From Engraulis encrasicolus (lineage: Eukaryota > Chordata > Actinopteri > Clupeiformes > Engraulidae): DNA of 64,000 nucleotides. Positions within the stretch are counted from its first letter, which is position 1, and every line of letters begins with the position of its first letter. Below the pieces are notes generated by a model, which worked only from the letters and a program-made list of their open reading frames with translations, searched no databases and was not told where the DNA came from. Below, in pieces: positions 22,880 through 35,662 of the stretch. The position numbers were made by a program, and so were the translations under genes. The DNA lies in contig NC_085875.1 in the NCBI RefSeq assembly GCF_034702125.1, positions 10,796,866-10,860,865 of the forward strand, given 5' to 3'.

Positions 22880-23680
22880 CTCTGTCTACAATATCTCTGC
22901 CTTTACCTTCCTAATCTGCACTTAACCAGCACTTAAATCTCATTCGACGTTAAGCCCCTCACTTTATTTCTCCTTTTTGAATAGTGTTTGTTTGTTTTAT
23001 TCTTTCCCTCCCCTGCCCCCTTCGCTCTCTCATTTTTGATGTAAAAGTATAGAACATTCTCCCCCCCTCTTATGTACTGAATGTATGGCCATCTAAGATA
23101 ATGTGTGTATATAGTCTGTGTTTGTTTTGCACTGGCCAAATTGAAATTGGTTGAATTTAATTGCTTGGAGCAATGCTAGGGCGTCTGTCTCCCAGAGAGG
23201 AGATTCAGATTTTTGTTTATTTAGTTTGTTGTATATACAACAAAAGTGCTTTTTTTAAAGAAAAAGAATATTTTAAAAAAGGACAAAAATTGTCATCATT
23301 TCTTAAAAGCATGGAGCTTTGATTATTAGGCTCATGCCTCTCTACCTTCTAACATTTGTGCCAAAATCATTCCAGAAGATAAAAACCAGTTTACAATGTT
23401 TTAACAAGTCTGTCTGTTAAGATGTGTTGGAATAAAGGGTAAATATTTGATTTTCTTTTCTGTCATGTAGTCAACATGTCAACCGTTCTCTGATGATATG
23501 TTTTTTTTTAAGCAAAAAAGATGTCTTATTTTGGAAACTTTTACAGGAGAGCTTTTATTTAAAACAATCATGTAACTTTATAAAGTGGGCCTACTTTGAA
23601 CTGTTTGGCATTTCATTTCCCTGTTTTTAATGACGTTTTTTGTTTTTGTTTTGTTTTGTCATCGTCCGTGTCTCTGGAGC
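22880..23680 (+). other. T-rich UTR-like interval with polyadenylation signal
   Basis: Repeat-poor, T-rich sequence with several T runs and no open frame. At about 23431 'ttggaataaagggtaa' gives a canonical AATAAA followed by T-rich and TGT-rich sequence. This is consistent with a 3' UTR end of a + strand gene whose last exon might be near 16.8 kb. The link is inference. Confidence 0.35.
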
Positions 23681-23825
23681 ACACTCCTGGGGAGTTCATC
23701 ATGTGTGATTAGGCTCTCATGCGCTATGCTTGACATTAGGCCTAGAGGATATGAGGGCTACTGATAAACAACTTGATTGACCAATTGATGTGTGGAAATA
23801 TTATGTGACTAGCTGTTTGGTCATT

Positions 23826-23828
23826 GAG

Positions 23829-23868
<40 letters not shown>

Positions 23869-23886
23869 CGATTGATTGATTGATCG
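23826..23886. repeat. (GATT)n tetranucleotide array
   Basis: About 14 GATT units with two GATC/GGTC variants. Confidence 0.93.
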
Positions 23887-23987
23887 ATCTGGAAAGGTGC
23901 CTAGTATTAACAGTCCATCTCTGTTATAATGTTCAAGCATCACTGTGCGGACTGCTTATGTGTTAGAATGGTATGCTGGTGTGTAGA

Positions 23988-24195
23988 CACACACACACAC
24001 ACACACACACCACACACACACACACACACGTGCGCACACACGTACGCGCACACACGTACGCGCACACTCACCCTGACCCACAATACCCATTTCCAGCGCC
24101 CAATCTACCCTAACCACTGTTAGTGTGTTCTCGATATCAGGGATGGCTCACAGCATTCTGTGTTAAAGTTTGTTGCCAAAGAAAGTGATGTTCAG

Positions 24196-24263
<68 letters not shown>

Positions 24264-24400
24264 TACATGCAAACAACTAAGCGCATGGAGCAGAACACAT
24301 CAAGCATGTACTCTTGTTCTGCAATTACACAGCCTGCGCCATTTAACACACATACACGCGCACACGCACGCACGCAGGCACGCACGCACGCACAGACACG
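23988..24400. repeat. Three CA/CG tracts
   Basis: CA at 23988-24030 grading into CGCACACACGTA, pure CA at 24196-24262, and (ACGC)n at 24355-24395. Confidence 0.93.
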
Positions 24401-24409
24401 GCAGATCTA

Positions 24410-24905
24410 ACAACAAAAAATAGACACACTAAAATGTGGGCCTGTACAATCAAATAACAATAAGGGAGTCTGTGCTGACCATAGCTGTTCTTGCTGTGTA
24501 TATTATTTCCAGAAAGCAGTGTTTTTGAGATGGACACATCCACACATGCATCACCCTTTCCAGGAAGGACCAGGGGTGAGCTACGTATATATTGCAACGA
24601 AGAGCTTAAACCTGTGCATATATGAACAAATTGGCAAAGCTTTTGCTTTTGTGCTTCTCTGTATATTGGCAATAGAAGGCTGCCATTGCAGCCTGAATCT
24701 CTGTGTTGGTAAATGTCCATTTCTTTGTGCATGTGTAACCTTATCGCAAGCTGCATGTAGGGCGCCAACAGCCCAACAGCTGTACAGGACACCATATATT
24801 CCAGTTCAATAAAAGCAACCTATTTGTAACAGACATGACTCGAATGTTATTTATGCTACTCATATTTCTTATTTATATCTCTAGAAGACACTGTGCGCTG
24901 TGCAG
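24410..24905. other. Interval without a recognised gene
   Basis: AT-balanced unique sequence. An AATAAA at about 24810 ('cagttcaataaaagcaacc') is present but has no other support as a transcript end. Confidence 0.4.
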
Positions 24906-24912
24906 AAGGTCT

Positions 24913-25038
24913 GGACCCCGTTCCTCGAAAGCATCGTTGCTAACTAAATTAGCAACTTACTTGGTTGTAATGCAATTTCCCATTGGAAACCTAGTAAGTT
25001 GCTAACTGGTTAGCAACGATGATTTCGGAACAGGGTCC
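24913..25038. repeat. Fold-back MITE, ~30-bp outer arms
   Basis: 'ggaccccgttcctcgaaagc...tcgttgctaac' is mirrored by 'gttagcaacgatgatttcgg...cagggtcc'. An inner 'gcaacttact/agtaagttgc' pair extends the stem. The internal sequence is similar to the fold-back at 40488-40621. Confidence 0.88.
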
Positions 25039-25039
25039 T

Positions 25040-25798
25040 GTTCTGTTGACGTTATTAGCCAGCCCCCTCAGAGAGAGTTTTTTTTCTTTCTCTGTTTCTT
25101 TTAGAAACATTACACAGTTTAGGTGAAATTCTCAGAAAAGATGGACAGTGACTAGACTAGAGGTTCCCATCCATATTTGGGAAAAGGTCAAAAGGTCGAG
25201 GGCGGTGCGCACTATTTCAAGCCACCAAAACGTTCCCCCCTTTCATCAGTTTGTAAAACAATCACATGAGGTAGTGGGGTGCACATCCAAGACGCAGGTG
25301 CAGGACAAAAAGTTGAGACGGCTATGACAATAAAAGTTGAATCTCCACACAGAGCTCATGAAACGCTTGAAAACGTAAAAATAAAACAAAAAGCAAGTGT
25401 GCGGACACTCAACCTTTATTTTCATGAGATATAATCATATCCATTGACTTAAGATGGTGAATAAAACCAGGCCAGCAGGGGTGGGGTGAGTTTTTGTTTT
25501 GCTTGTTTTTGAACTGGAAAACATTTTAGCTCTTTCTATGCAGGCAGTCAGGAAAAGGGATCCAAGGCAAGAGTGAAAGGCTTGTTTGGCCAGCAGCACA
25601 TTCCAACAAAAGGGGAGAGGGAAGCTTGTTTTATCTGGTACGTTTCAAATGTAGTGGTTATTTTCATAAAATGGATGTGTTCCCCAGTATATTGCAGCCT
25701 TGATTTGTGGGTGCGACCACAGCGCAGTCAAAATGCACGATGGGAGGAAAGTCTTGGGGTGGCGTTGGGCCAAGCCTGCCTGCCTGTTTGTCTGGCTT
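25040..25798. other. Interval without a recognised gene
   Basis: Unique, A/T-balanced sequence. No frame, exon or repeat family is supported. Confidence 0.5.
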
Positions 25799-25801
25799 TG
25801 C

Positions 25802-25934
<133 letters not shown>

Positions 25935-26243
25935 ACTTGGTATACTTACATGAACATTTAAAGGCAAATATATAATCACCCAATGTATGCACCGTTTCCT
26001 GTGTTCATCTTGTTTCAAGAAACTGGGGATCTTAGCCTTTGCCATACGCCACCCATGTCTCATTTTTTCAACCATAAGTAATGTTTTCAAAATTGATTCA
26101 CAGGGTGTTTAGCTTGTACTGTAACTGGTAAGCTGGTAAGAGCTAACATGGGTATTAATGCCTTCTATGGGAAATTATTGACTTTAGAGTGACGAAAACT
26201 GCTGAATGCATATGTGCAGCGTATGGCAAAGAGGCCCCCACAG

Positions 26244-26465
26244 CAGAGAGAGTAGAGAGAGAGAGGTTCCATTGGCCCATTGTTTCCGGGTTCTATTATT
26301 GGGGGGGAAATCCCCCTTTAGGCAGACCTAGGCAGACCTAAGGACTGTTCTATTCAATGCTAGGAGCATTATGACACGTCCCTTTAGGCAGACCGGAACC
26401 TGGTCACATTAGGTGCCCATAGAAACCTATTATGTTGGCATATCTCTACACTTGAAGAATCTCTG
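26244..26465 (+). repeat. Dispersed repeat, near-identical to 4721-4946
   Basis: Same orientation and almost the same sequence as the earlier copy. Flanks differ on both sides ('cccccacag' before, 'cccacaggctag' after), so this is dispersal and not a larger duplication. Confidence 0.85.
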
Positions 26466-26714
26466 CCCACAGGCTAGCTCAGGTCAGCATATTATATCAG
26501 TACAGTACAAGCTGAACATGCAGCTGTGAGAAGAAGGGCTTGACACTGGCACCTGCGAACCAGCCAAATGCTGGTAAACCTTTGCTGTGGCTAGTAATAC
26601 TTTCAGTGTCACTAGCAAATTTGGCTAACAGCTTATTCCTTGGTATGACATACACATCATAGTAGCCTATATTCTGTTACTTGTTCCTTGTGTATCAATA
26701 TTTTGTATTTAAGA

Positions 26715-27730
26715 TTTAAGGAAGGGTGGGCACGGCACTCTAATTGGGTGCTCATTATGTTGGAGGTCAGTGCCAGGAAGGAGCAAAGAGCCGAGACAGT
26801 TGGTAGCACAACTCAGCACAACACATGGTAAATGGTAAATGGGGTGGTGGTGGCTCAGGTGGTAGTAGAGGAGCCGTTTAGCAACCAGGAGGTTGCAGGT
26901 TCGAGCCCTGCTCTTTCTGACCCCATCGGCGTGTCCTTGAGCAAGATACTTAACCTGGTGGTGCCCTGTGTGGCAGCCACTGCCACCAGTGTGTGAATCT
27001 GAGTGTGAATGGGTGAATGTGAGGCATACATACATGTGAGGCATTTGGGCAGCCGTGGCCTAGTGGTGGGCAGCCATGGCCTAGTGGTTAGAGAGTTGGT
27101 CTTTCAATCTAGGGGTTGCTGGTTCGAATCCCCCACGACCTCTCCCTACACCTCCATCCATGGCTGAAGTGCCCTTGAGCAAGGCACCTAACACCACATT
27201 GCTCCATGGACTGTAACCAATACCCTGAAAAATAATAGTTGTAAGTCGCTTTGAACAAATGAAAGCGTCAGCTAAGTGAAATGTAATGTAATGTAATGTA
27301 ATACAATGTAAAGCACTTTGAGTGCTCAAATGAGTTGGAAGGCACTGTACTGTATAAATGCAGTCCATTTACCATTCAGCACCACACATCCGGCTGAAAA
27401 TGACACTGCACTGCGGTCAACGGACCTGGAAGTGACTCAGATCCTGAACTCTCTCTACCACCCATCATCACTGAGTGAAGAAACTAAGGCTACGTTTACA
27501 CGGTGATGAACAAAACAGAAGATACAAAAGTGACTTACACACGCACACACAGTTAGAAGGTGATAAACATAAACAAGATGTCTCCAGAAAAAAATTAAAG
27601 AAAAATGTCTGCACATTTACTGCACTTTTTGTCCTTTTAATGGCCAAGCTTTCAGTCAACTGCTTTCGGCCACGCTTTCCTCAGGGCTCAGTTACAAATG
27701 AAACATACAACACACTTAACAATTAGGACT
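26715..27730 (+). repeat. Composite repeat copy A with a tRNA-like SINE head
   Basis: Segments 'gtgggcac..gcactctaattggg', 'ttggtagcacaactcagcac', 'ggtggctcaggtggtagtag', 'gcaggttcgagccctg' (B box), 'tgaatctgagtgtgaatggg', 'gcactttgagtgctcaaatg' and 'tgcactgcggtcaacggacc' occur in the same order at 45.72-47.52 kb. Copy A is interrupted by a second SINE at about 27040-27300. A short open frame within (ALRSTDLE..QILN) is shared with copy B, but I do not recognise it. Confidence 0.75.
27046..27300 (+). repeat. tRNA-derived SINE with LINE-type 3' tail
   Basis: A box 'gtggcctagtggttagagag', B box 'ggttcgaatcccc', a body containing 'gcccttgagcaaggcacc' and a tail 'aagtcgctttgaacaaatga' followed by (AATGT)n. 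The first 16 bases of the head are duplicated. It is inserted in the composite repeat. Confidence 0.9.
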
Positions 27731-27975
27731 CATTAGGTGTTCAGTGACAAATATATAGAAAAATACAAATAAACAATCATAAAATACATCCTGGATCCAC
27801 CAGGAAAATAGTAACGTCTTCATTGACCCATTTTCATTCTTCACTTTCAACTGTTTGTGAGGTGTAAAACAGAGGTGTAAAAAGTAGAAGAAGTAAATTC
27901 ATGGTGTAAATACAACACTAGAGCATGTTACATACCTGTTGCACCAGTCATTCCACTGTACCTAAAGAGGTAGAC

Positions 27976-28710
27976 CAGGGGTGTCAAACTCATTTTGGTT
28001 CAGGGGCCGCATACAACCCATGAGGACCTCAAGCGGGCCGCATTAGTAACATTATCGCAAAAAAAAACCCATAAAGCAGAGGATTAGTTTTCAATACTAT
28101 CGCGTTATCTTTTCAGCATGTTTTAAAAGTGTGTCGAATATGTAGAAAACAATGCAATACTGATAATCCTGTGCAAAATTTCATTGATTTCATTCATTCA
28201 TTGGCAACTGTCAATGAATAAAATAGGGGACAGTTCATTTTGGCGGGGGGTCTGGGGGTCTTCCCCCAGAATATTTTGTATTTCTTAGATGTAATTTCCT
28301 GCATTTTAACGCATTTTAATATCCCGTTTCCCGTTTCAGCTCAATACGAACCAATACAAATACAGTTATATTTATTATTTAATTAAAACCAATGCTAATA
28401 CAATATGAATAAGAAGTATTAACATTTGACATCTATATGAGGTCTATATATGAGCTTTACCAAATGCCTGTCACAGTACATATTCACCATTTATACTAGA
28501 AGTCTGATGTGCACTTTACTACAAATACAGTGTAAGAGAGAGAGAGGACCATTGGGTTAATGTCATGCAGGTCTCGATTTTGTCCCCAGTGGCGTAATTG
28601 CGCATTTCGGTTATTTCTTTGTAAAAGCAACATTTTTTTTAACATCCGGGCCGGGTCGAACCCTCTGGCGGGCCGGATGCGGCCCGCGGGCCGTATGTTT
28701 GACATCCCTG
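27976..28710. mobile_element. Non-autonomous hAT-type transposon, TSD AGGTAGAC
   Basis: The 735-bp element begins 'caggggtgtcaaactc' and ends 'gtttgacatccctg', and is bounded by the identical octamer AGGTAGAC (27968-27975 and 28711-28718). The right subterminal region is GC-rich ('ggccggatgcggcccgcggg'). These ends match the widespread Charlie-type hAT layout. There is no transposase frame. Confidence 0.95.
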
Positions 28711-28718
28711 AGGTAGAC

Positions 28719-29376
28719 TGTTTTGTTACTGGGAAAAAACCTGAATATTAAACTAATAAAACTAATAATAAACTCCTTATATACGTATATAAAAACTTGT
28801 TCAACTTTGGTCCAACCAGTGCAACAGCAGCAGATTGTAAGAGAGGTACATGGGTCTACCTGTGTTGCAAAGAAACTGTGGCCAGGTTTTATTTTTTACT
28901 TCTTTTACTTTTTTCACTTTTGACATCTCTGCCTAATTAACCCATTGATGCCTAAAGCACCTGCCAAAAACGCCTGCTGAATGCCTAAGCCCTTGCTGGG
29001 AAAGTTGCCCTCAGCCTATAAAAATCTAAATATCTTAGCCTCTGATGCACATAAAACATGAAATAAGGTGCCCTAAGACCCTCATCTTGCATTAGACTGT
29101 GTTCATTCAGCTGTAATATACCCACATTTTTATTAAAAAAGCTAAAATCTCAAGCGCCTGAATTCTTATAGACTATGTGTCTCCAGGCACCAACGGTTAT
29201 ACAACATATATGAGTCATCATACATCATACATGTTTTATAACGTCTCAAATGTGATCTACTTTTTCCCATTGTGTTCTATTGGAAATGACTCAAGTGTGA
29301 GTATTAGATATCCAGAGCAAAGTGAATTATCGACTAATATCTGTTGTCTGCTTTCAGGAAACCAAAAACACAAGGA
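28719..29376. other. Interval without a recognised gene
   Basis: AT-rich sequence. No exon signals or recognised repeat. Confidence 0.5.
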
Positions 29377-29377
29377 C

Positions 29378-29614
29378 ATGAATATGTCCCCGGTTCTTAG
29401 AGTGAGATGAGGGAGTTAACTCTATGGGAGAAACTCATTGGCTGTCGACCTGTGACGAAGATTTTGTAAAATCGCTCCTGAAAGGTGGAATTCGTGTTGT
29501 GGGTGCCGCCTGTATACTGGGACACCGAAGGCGCAAACCTCACTTTCATGTGTCACGCTCTCTTCGGCTGTAGCGACTCCCTCATCTCACTCTTAAAAAC
29601 GGGGACATATTCAT
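29378..29614. repeat. Fold-back repeat, ~39-bp arms
   Basis: 'atgaatatgtccccgg' through 'gagtgagatgagggagt' is the inverted counterpart of 'actccctcatctcactc' through 'ggggacatattcat', with two or three mismatches. A GC-rich loop lies between. Confidence 0.85.
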
Positions 29615-29710
29615 TATGTTCTTATTCATGGCCAGAGCTCCCATCACCACAGGCCTGTGGGGTATACTGTATATCGCAATTTTAGCTTAGGAGCCCTTGG
29701 TCATATACAG

Positions 29711-30023
29711 CAGTGGTTCTTAACCTGGGGTGCGGGCACCCCCTGGGGGTGCGCCAGAGATTTCAGGGGGTGCGCAGAATTTTGTTTTTGTAGAGGTTCT
29801 AACTAAAATACTGCTTTCAAACATTATAATTAGGCCAAATCAAGACCAAATTAAAGCATGGTTGGTCCTAATGTAAAGTCATTAAGGTATTGATCAATGT
29901 AATTATTCACTTAAATCATTTTTTAAGTGCATATACACGTGTAGACGATTGGGTTAGGGGTGCGCGGCTTGTCTTGGGCACAGGTTAGGGGGTGCTTCAA
30001 GAAAAAAAGGTTAAGAACCACTG
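29711..30023. mobile_element. Non-autonomous hAT-type transposon, TSD ATATACAG
   Basis: The 313-bp element starts 'cagtggttcttaacc' and ends 'ggttaagaaccactg', a perfect 15-bp inverted repeat, and is bounded by ATATACAG at 29703-29710 and 30024-30031. Confidence 0.96.
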
Positions 30024-30420
30024 ATATACAGTACAATATGTCACTTGCAATGTTAAGAAAATGGTTTGTCATTTTCTGAGTAAGAGTTTTATTTTTCGAC
30101 ATACAGTAATTTTACATTGCTTTGAAATTTGTTTTACAATTCAGTCACTATTCAGCTGAGCTGGGAGAGGTTTTTTGGATGGCATGCATTGCTGTAAGCG
30201 CATACTCTCGTTTGTGGTCTTAATTTTCATTTTTAAAGAAAATAAACTGCTTTAAAGGACGAACGGCGTCAGCATATTTTTTATTGTACACTGCAACACA
30301 ACGCAGGGCGTAGCCAGGGCAGAAGAACATTCTTATCAGGGCATTATTGCCACATGCTTTTGATCGTGAAGCATTTATATATTACCATGTCAACATGGAC
30401 CACAGTACACTTTCAAAAAA

Positions 30421-30590
30421 GAACTTTCAGGAGACACTGACGAAGGCAACAGCCGAAACGTTTGTCTACACTTCTGCTGCTATGTAAATAAAAAAATAAA
30501 AAAGAAGAAAAGAAGAACCCGAGTGCGATCCACTTTTTCACCTTCCAAGTTACTTATTCAACTGGAGGCGCACCACACGGAAGAGCGCGG
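30421..30590 (+). repeat. GAAAC-core (hammerhead-like) repeat fragment
   Basis: 'cactgacgaaggcaacagcc' runs into GAAACGTTTGTC, followed by 'aataaaaaaataaaaaag'. It has the CTGAnGA / GGC-AACA-GCC hairpin / GAAAC order seen in the fold-backs near 15.3 and 41.35 kb. No inverted partner arm is seen here. Confidence 0.6.
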
Positions 30591-30825
30591 TGTATGAACT
30601 ACTACTTCTAAAAAAGAACTTTCAAAAAGGTCATTTTTGCCCAGTATGGCAATGGGGCAGGTGCTTTAGCACCACCTCGTCCATATCTGTGAACGCCAAT
30701 CTTCTGTGCATTTCAGTCAACTTAGTGTAAAGAATGACATTACTCATTACTAAATATAGTTCATCCTAAAAGTTCAAAGCTCCATGCACAGCTCCTAGGT
30801 GCTGATAAATGCAGGAATGTTCAAT

Positions 30826-30962
30826 ACTTCAAAAGAAAGAAGCTTACCGCACACCCCTACCTGGGCGAGCCTGGTGACGCACAGAGGTGAAGTGCGTTGT
30901 TCGCTCTGGGTCAAAGAGTGTGAGGTCAGGGAGGTGTGCGGTAAACTTCTTTCTTTTGAAGT
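30826..30962. repeat. Fold-back repeat, 29-bp arms
   Basis: 'acttcaaaagaaagaag' plus 'cttaccgcacac' is mirrored by 'gtgtgcggtaa' plus 'acttctttcttttgaagt' with about one mismatch. The loop is GC-rich. Confidence 0.88.
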
Positions 30963-30964
30963 GT

Positions 30965-31560
30965 AGTTCATCCTAAGTTCAAATGAAACTTGGGTAATGG
31001 TTTGTCAAATAAATGAGCAAAGGAAAATGTTTATTTCTCTTGAATTTTGCAAAAAAAAAAAAAGTCCCCTAGTGCTCAAAGTTGTTACACAGGTGTTACA
31101 TTTAGCTTTATCATTGAGTACTAACTGTAAATTGGTATCAAAAACTGATGGCTTACGGATAACCCTACCCTACCTTGTCCTACGTAGGACGTGCTTGTGC
31201 TCTGTTGAGAAATGGCTTTCTTCCTGTAGCTGTGAACTAAAAACTCTGCCAAAACAAGTGACGGATGCCTTTACTCAATCACTAACATGTCACCACAGGT
31301 CAGGGCTCTGGCTACTGTTTATGTACACAACTTTCTCTTATTGGTCCAATAAAATGCTGCCTGTTACAACGATGACAGTTGGCATGTTTGAGTTACAATT
31401 CATAAGAATTCATTGATCAACGTCTATGAGTGAGAACCCCCTGTCACTCCAGTTGTGGCATCATCAACAACAAGCAAGTGACATCAAACGCCCTCACAAG
31501 AAGTTGGCCTCAACCAGTTGGATCTACGTGGCATATAGCTGGCATGTGGGGTGTAGGGGT
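30965..31560. other. Interval without a recognised gene
   Basis: A + frame at 30997-31416 is open for 139 codons from a methionine, but its composition is ordinary, and it has no domain and no splice context. I do not call it. Confidence 0.45.
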
Positions 31561-32159
31561 CCAGGAGGGGAGGGGAGGGGAGGGGAGGGGAGGGTGTGTA
31601 AGAACCCAAAACGTAATAACTGCCCATAACGTAATAACTGCCCATAACGTAATAATTTGGGCCCATTTGAAACGTAATACAACCCATAACGTAATAAGTT
31701 GCCCATAACGTAATAACACTTCCCAACCCATAACGTAATAACGTTCTGCCCATAATGTAATAAGTTATTACGTTATGGGCAGGTTATTACATTATGGGCC
31801 TTACACAAAAAAAACTTTGATAATGTAATAACGATGCCCATAACGTAATAACTGCCATTAACGTAATAATTTGGGCCCATTTGAAACGTAATAAAACCAA
31901 TAGCGTTATAAGTTGCCAATAAGGTAATAGTAAACTATGAACCAACCCAGCCAGACTGTGCATGAGATTCAGAAGAGGACAGCTGAAGAAGTTCAAGGCT
32001 TCTTTTCTTCCATTTTTTATAGAATGTAGCAAGGAAAATACTTTTCAGCTATTAGTTATATCCCCAAAACGCGGGGCGTAGGGGATGTAATTGTTTCGCG
32101 TGCACCGCCACTGCATTCACATCCACCGTCAGCCGCCGGCCGCCGCATTAGGTCCTTCG

Positions 32160-32572
32160 TGGCGTGTGAATGCTCTAGGATAGGGTCATGAACTGATTCG
32201 AGTTTGGAGGTCAACACTTTCAAGATGGCTGGATTCAAGATGGCCGAATTTTTGTTTGGCCCATAACTTCTGACCGGGTGGATGGATTTGTCCCAGATTT
32301 GGTGTGTGAATGCTCTAGGGTAGGTTCATGAATTGATTTGAGTTTGGAGGTCAACACTTTTACACTTTCAAGATGGCTGAATTCAAGATGGCCGATTTGT
32401 TTTAGGTCCATAACTTCTGACCAGGTGGATGGATTTGTCCCAGATTTGGTGTGTGAGTGCTGTAGGGCAGGTTCATGAACCGATTTGAATTTGGTGGTCA
32501 ACACTTTCAAGATTGCGGAATTTTCATTTGGCCCATAACTTCTGACTGGGTGGATTGATTTGCCCAGTAACA
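32160..32572. repeat. ~145-bp tandem repeat, three copies
   Basis: Each copy contains 'gtgtgaatgctctagg', 'gaggtcaacactttcaagat' and 'cccataacttctgaccgg' (or a close variant). The copies are diverged by point changes and one insertion. Confidence 0.88.
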
Positions 32573-32689
32573 CCTTATTTTAATGGGTCACCATTTCAGT
32601 GGATCTACCACATTAGGTACAGTGTAATAACCAGTGTAACAATATTTAACACCATGTAATACTATTGTAATACCAGTGTAACAATTAGG

Positions 32690-32830
32690 GGTGTAAAGAT
32701 AACCGAATTTGGATCGGTTATCGTTATGCAACATTGAATCGCACCGAATCGGCATTCAATCACACCGAATCGCTAAATATTTTTTATGAATCGTCCCTGA
32801 ATCGAATCGGAGCCTGTGATTATTTTATTT
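32690..32830. repeat. 'gggtgtaaagataaccgaat' repeat with GAATCG units
   Basis: Several GAATCG/CACCGAATCG units follow a 'ggtgtaaagataaccga' head. The head recurs at 33047 just after the ATCT array, so the microsatellite may have expanded inside this repeat. Confidence 0.55.
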
Positions 32831-32922
32831 TTTAATACTAAGGGGAGCATTGGCAGGGTTTTGATGAGGTCAATTGGGAAGCTTACGATGAGAACTGCTC
32901 CACCATGATGTAGTTTAAAAAC

Positions 32923-33041
<119 letters not shown>

Positions 33042-33044
33042 ATA

Positions 33045-34425
33045 TGGGTGTAAAGATAACCGATTTTGTTTTTTTAAGCACAGACCCTAGACTAAAAGAC
33101 AAATTAGCCAGACAATCAGATTTTTCCTGAAGTGGAAATTGTATTCAGAACCTGTTCAGATACAGGCCTTATAATTTGGTAAACTTTACCTTCAACCAGT
33201 TGGAAGTTTTAAACTAAATTAATGAACCCTGGTGCAATTTTATTTAATTAGCTTATATTCCAAATCACATAGCCTATTTAAATAAACACGAGTGCATTAT
33301 AGGCCTAACTTTAATTTCAACTTAATGTGAAATGCAGCGTGCAGTTTGACCTATCTGTGTGGTCTGGTCTTTGGTCTTTTTAAAGATCAACTAGGCCAGC
33401 AATATGTTGCCCTCGTCTCACTGTGGTTTGAGGTTCTCTTTTTGTGCGCTGACCAATACATGGTTTTCATGTTAATAGGCCATTGACCTTGATTGGTGGT
33501 GCTTTTGTTCACTGGCATTGCCATGTCTTTGCATTGGACATGGATGTACAATAAACATAGACACTTAAATTGCAAATGTTGCAGCGTTTTCCTCCTACTA
33601 TATATCTTCACTGAATGGTCAATAAATCTCTTTTTGGCTCTGAAACTTAAAGTACAGGTATATACATGTTTCCACAACCTAACATATGGCCATCTAAATT
33701 CTGATGCGTCCAGTGTCACATGCATGCGCTATCTGCATTTGTTTCCCCATTCACTTTGCATTAGATTATGTCACTATGCATATTATTTTTGTTTCAGTAG
33801 CCTACACATCAAACAGAACATTTTGAGGTTGGCAACCTCACCCATTCAGGCCTACTGCACAAACAAAAAGTCTGAGATCTTGGCTACTAAAGTATAGAGG
33901 GGGCTTGCCATGATGAAGTCTGGGAAGCCCTGGGAAGTCTTGATTGTATATTGAACCATTGTCGTGATCTAACACAATTTGCTGCTTTTGTGGCAGCAGC
34001 CGAGCAGAATATTTGATAGTTATTGTGTTCTATGTAATGTTTTATTTCATTAGATAGAGGCCATGGATATTGAACATTTGTAGGCTATATCAAGATACAA
34101 CATGTAAATATGCCAGAATGTAAATAATAAGAAAGCAAAAAAACAAAACAAAAAAATCTTTTCTATTTTCTCAGTTTCGCCCGGCCTATTGTGGCCTGTT
34201 TTCTTGTGGATAATCACATTTTTCTCAACAAATTTTCTCCCATGGGAGACCATGCCCCCAGACCCCCCTAGTAAGACTCTTATACAACATAATCCCCCAA
34301 AAACGCCACTGCACACCACACATGTGCGCGCACCGCTGCAGCACACGCGCCACTCCGTGCCACCGCGCCACGCCGCACCTTTCTCACCTTTTTCACCCCT
34401 GACCCGTTTCCATGCCTGTTAATAC
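33045..34425. other. Interior of the 4.7-kb unit, no gene seen
   Basis: AT-rich unique sequence. Two ~110-134 codon open frames near 33.4-33.9 kb on opposite strands overlap each other and have no domain or codon-like pattern, so neither is called. Confidence 0.5.
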
Positions 34426-34507
34426 CATGTAATACCACTTACACAAAAATACATGATGTAAGTACAAAATTGGTACATGGTATTATACTGGTATTACATG
34501 GTATTAA

Positions 34508-34922
34508 AGGAACAGTCCACCCATTTTCACATATTTGCAGTATTTCCGAGCATTATTCATGAACGTGCGTATCATTTTCTTTTCAGAGTTTTCAGTACTT
34601 ACATTTATTGGATCAGAATTATTAGCATACCTTAGCATAATCACTGGAAGTGGATGGGGGCAATAGCATCAAGCCACAAGTGACCGCGGCACGGGGTTAA
34701 ATAGCTGGTTTGCACTCTGGTGAATTTTAAATTAATTTTAAAGTAGTTTATAAGTACATTTGAGGATGTTTTGTTCGCCCCCATAGACTTGCATTGCTAC
34801 ACTTAATTTGGCTATACCGGCAATGCAAACACATAGACAACAACGATACAGTATGCACATTCATGAATATTGCTTGGAAATACTGCAAATATGTGAAAAT
34901 CAAAAAAGGGTGGACTGTTGCT
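34508..34922. mobile_element. TTAA-type MITE, AGGAACAG termini
   Basis: Starts after TTAA (34504-34507) with 'aggaacagtccaccc' and ends '..gggtggactgttgct' before TTTA. Inner arms 'cacatatttgcagtattt' and 'aaatactgcaaatatgtg' continue the stem. Related copies are at 54295 and 63260. Confidence 0.85.
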
Positions 34923-35009
34923 TTTAGTATTGTAACACTGGTTATTACACTGGACCTAATGTGGTAGATCCACTGTAATAGTGAACCATTAAAACAGGTA
35001 TTGGAAATC

Positions 35010-35654
35010 GAAAGTGACTGCATAGGCTAGTTACAATGGTAAATATGTAGCCAAGTGTTTAGCCAAGTGTTTTAAGTTAACATCAGCCAAGGTTGGTTGA
35101 CAGGTATGCTAACCATGCTAATAATATTACATTGTTAACTAACTAAATTTAATTCATTAGATTTGAAATTTAATTAGCTATTGTTGTTCTTATGCCCTGG
35201 TGGAACAGACATCTACGTAGGGGCTGTGATAATGTAGTTTAATGATGATATCAAACTACCAATTATGGTAACATTGCTTATTATATATATGTATATGTAT
35301 ACTATATATGTTTATATTGTTTCTAAACTGAATCAGGTTAGCTGATGTGATTACTATACTATCTTAAAAAATCTAATTATGGTACAAAATGAACTGATTA
35401 ACTATAAATCTAGTCTTACCTGGGTGCCAATGATGTAGGCTAATAATGTAGGTAGACAACAGATTTGGTCAACCCTCTCTTTGAGAGGAAATATTTAGTT
35501 ATTTTCAATTCAATTCTTTATTAAGGGAAAGCCCCTTGAGATGTTCCATCTCTTCTTTGAGGGGGTCCCATGGATTTAAAAAAGTAAAACAGCTAATTTT
35601 TTTTTTTTAACTATTGTTAGCCAAATAACATAATGACCTGCCAAACCTCATTAT
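35010..35654. other. Interval without a gene
   Basis: AT-rich sequence with short TATATATG runs (35283-35315). Nothing else is recognised. Confidence 0.5.
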
Positions 35655-35662
35655 GTTATTAC

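Noticed and set aside
23431..24815. Two AATAAA sites as certain transcript ends
   Set aside because: AATAAA is common by chance in AT-rich DNA. Only the 23431 site has UTR-like surroundings, so it is kept as a weak suggestion.
30997..31416. 139-codon + frame
   Set aside because: Ordinary composition, no domain, no splice or promoter context, within a repeat-rich interval. Length is compatible with chance.
33387..33897. Overlapping 112- and 134-codon frames on opposite strands
   Set aside because: They overlap antisense, lack any motif and lie inside a transposable unit.
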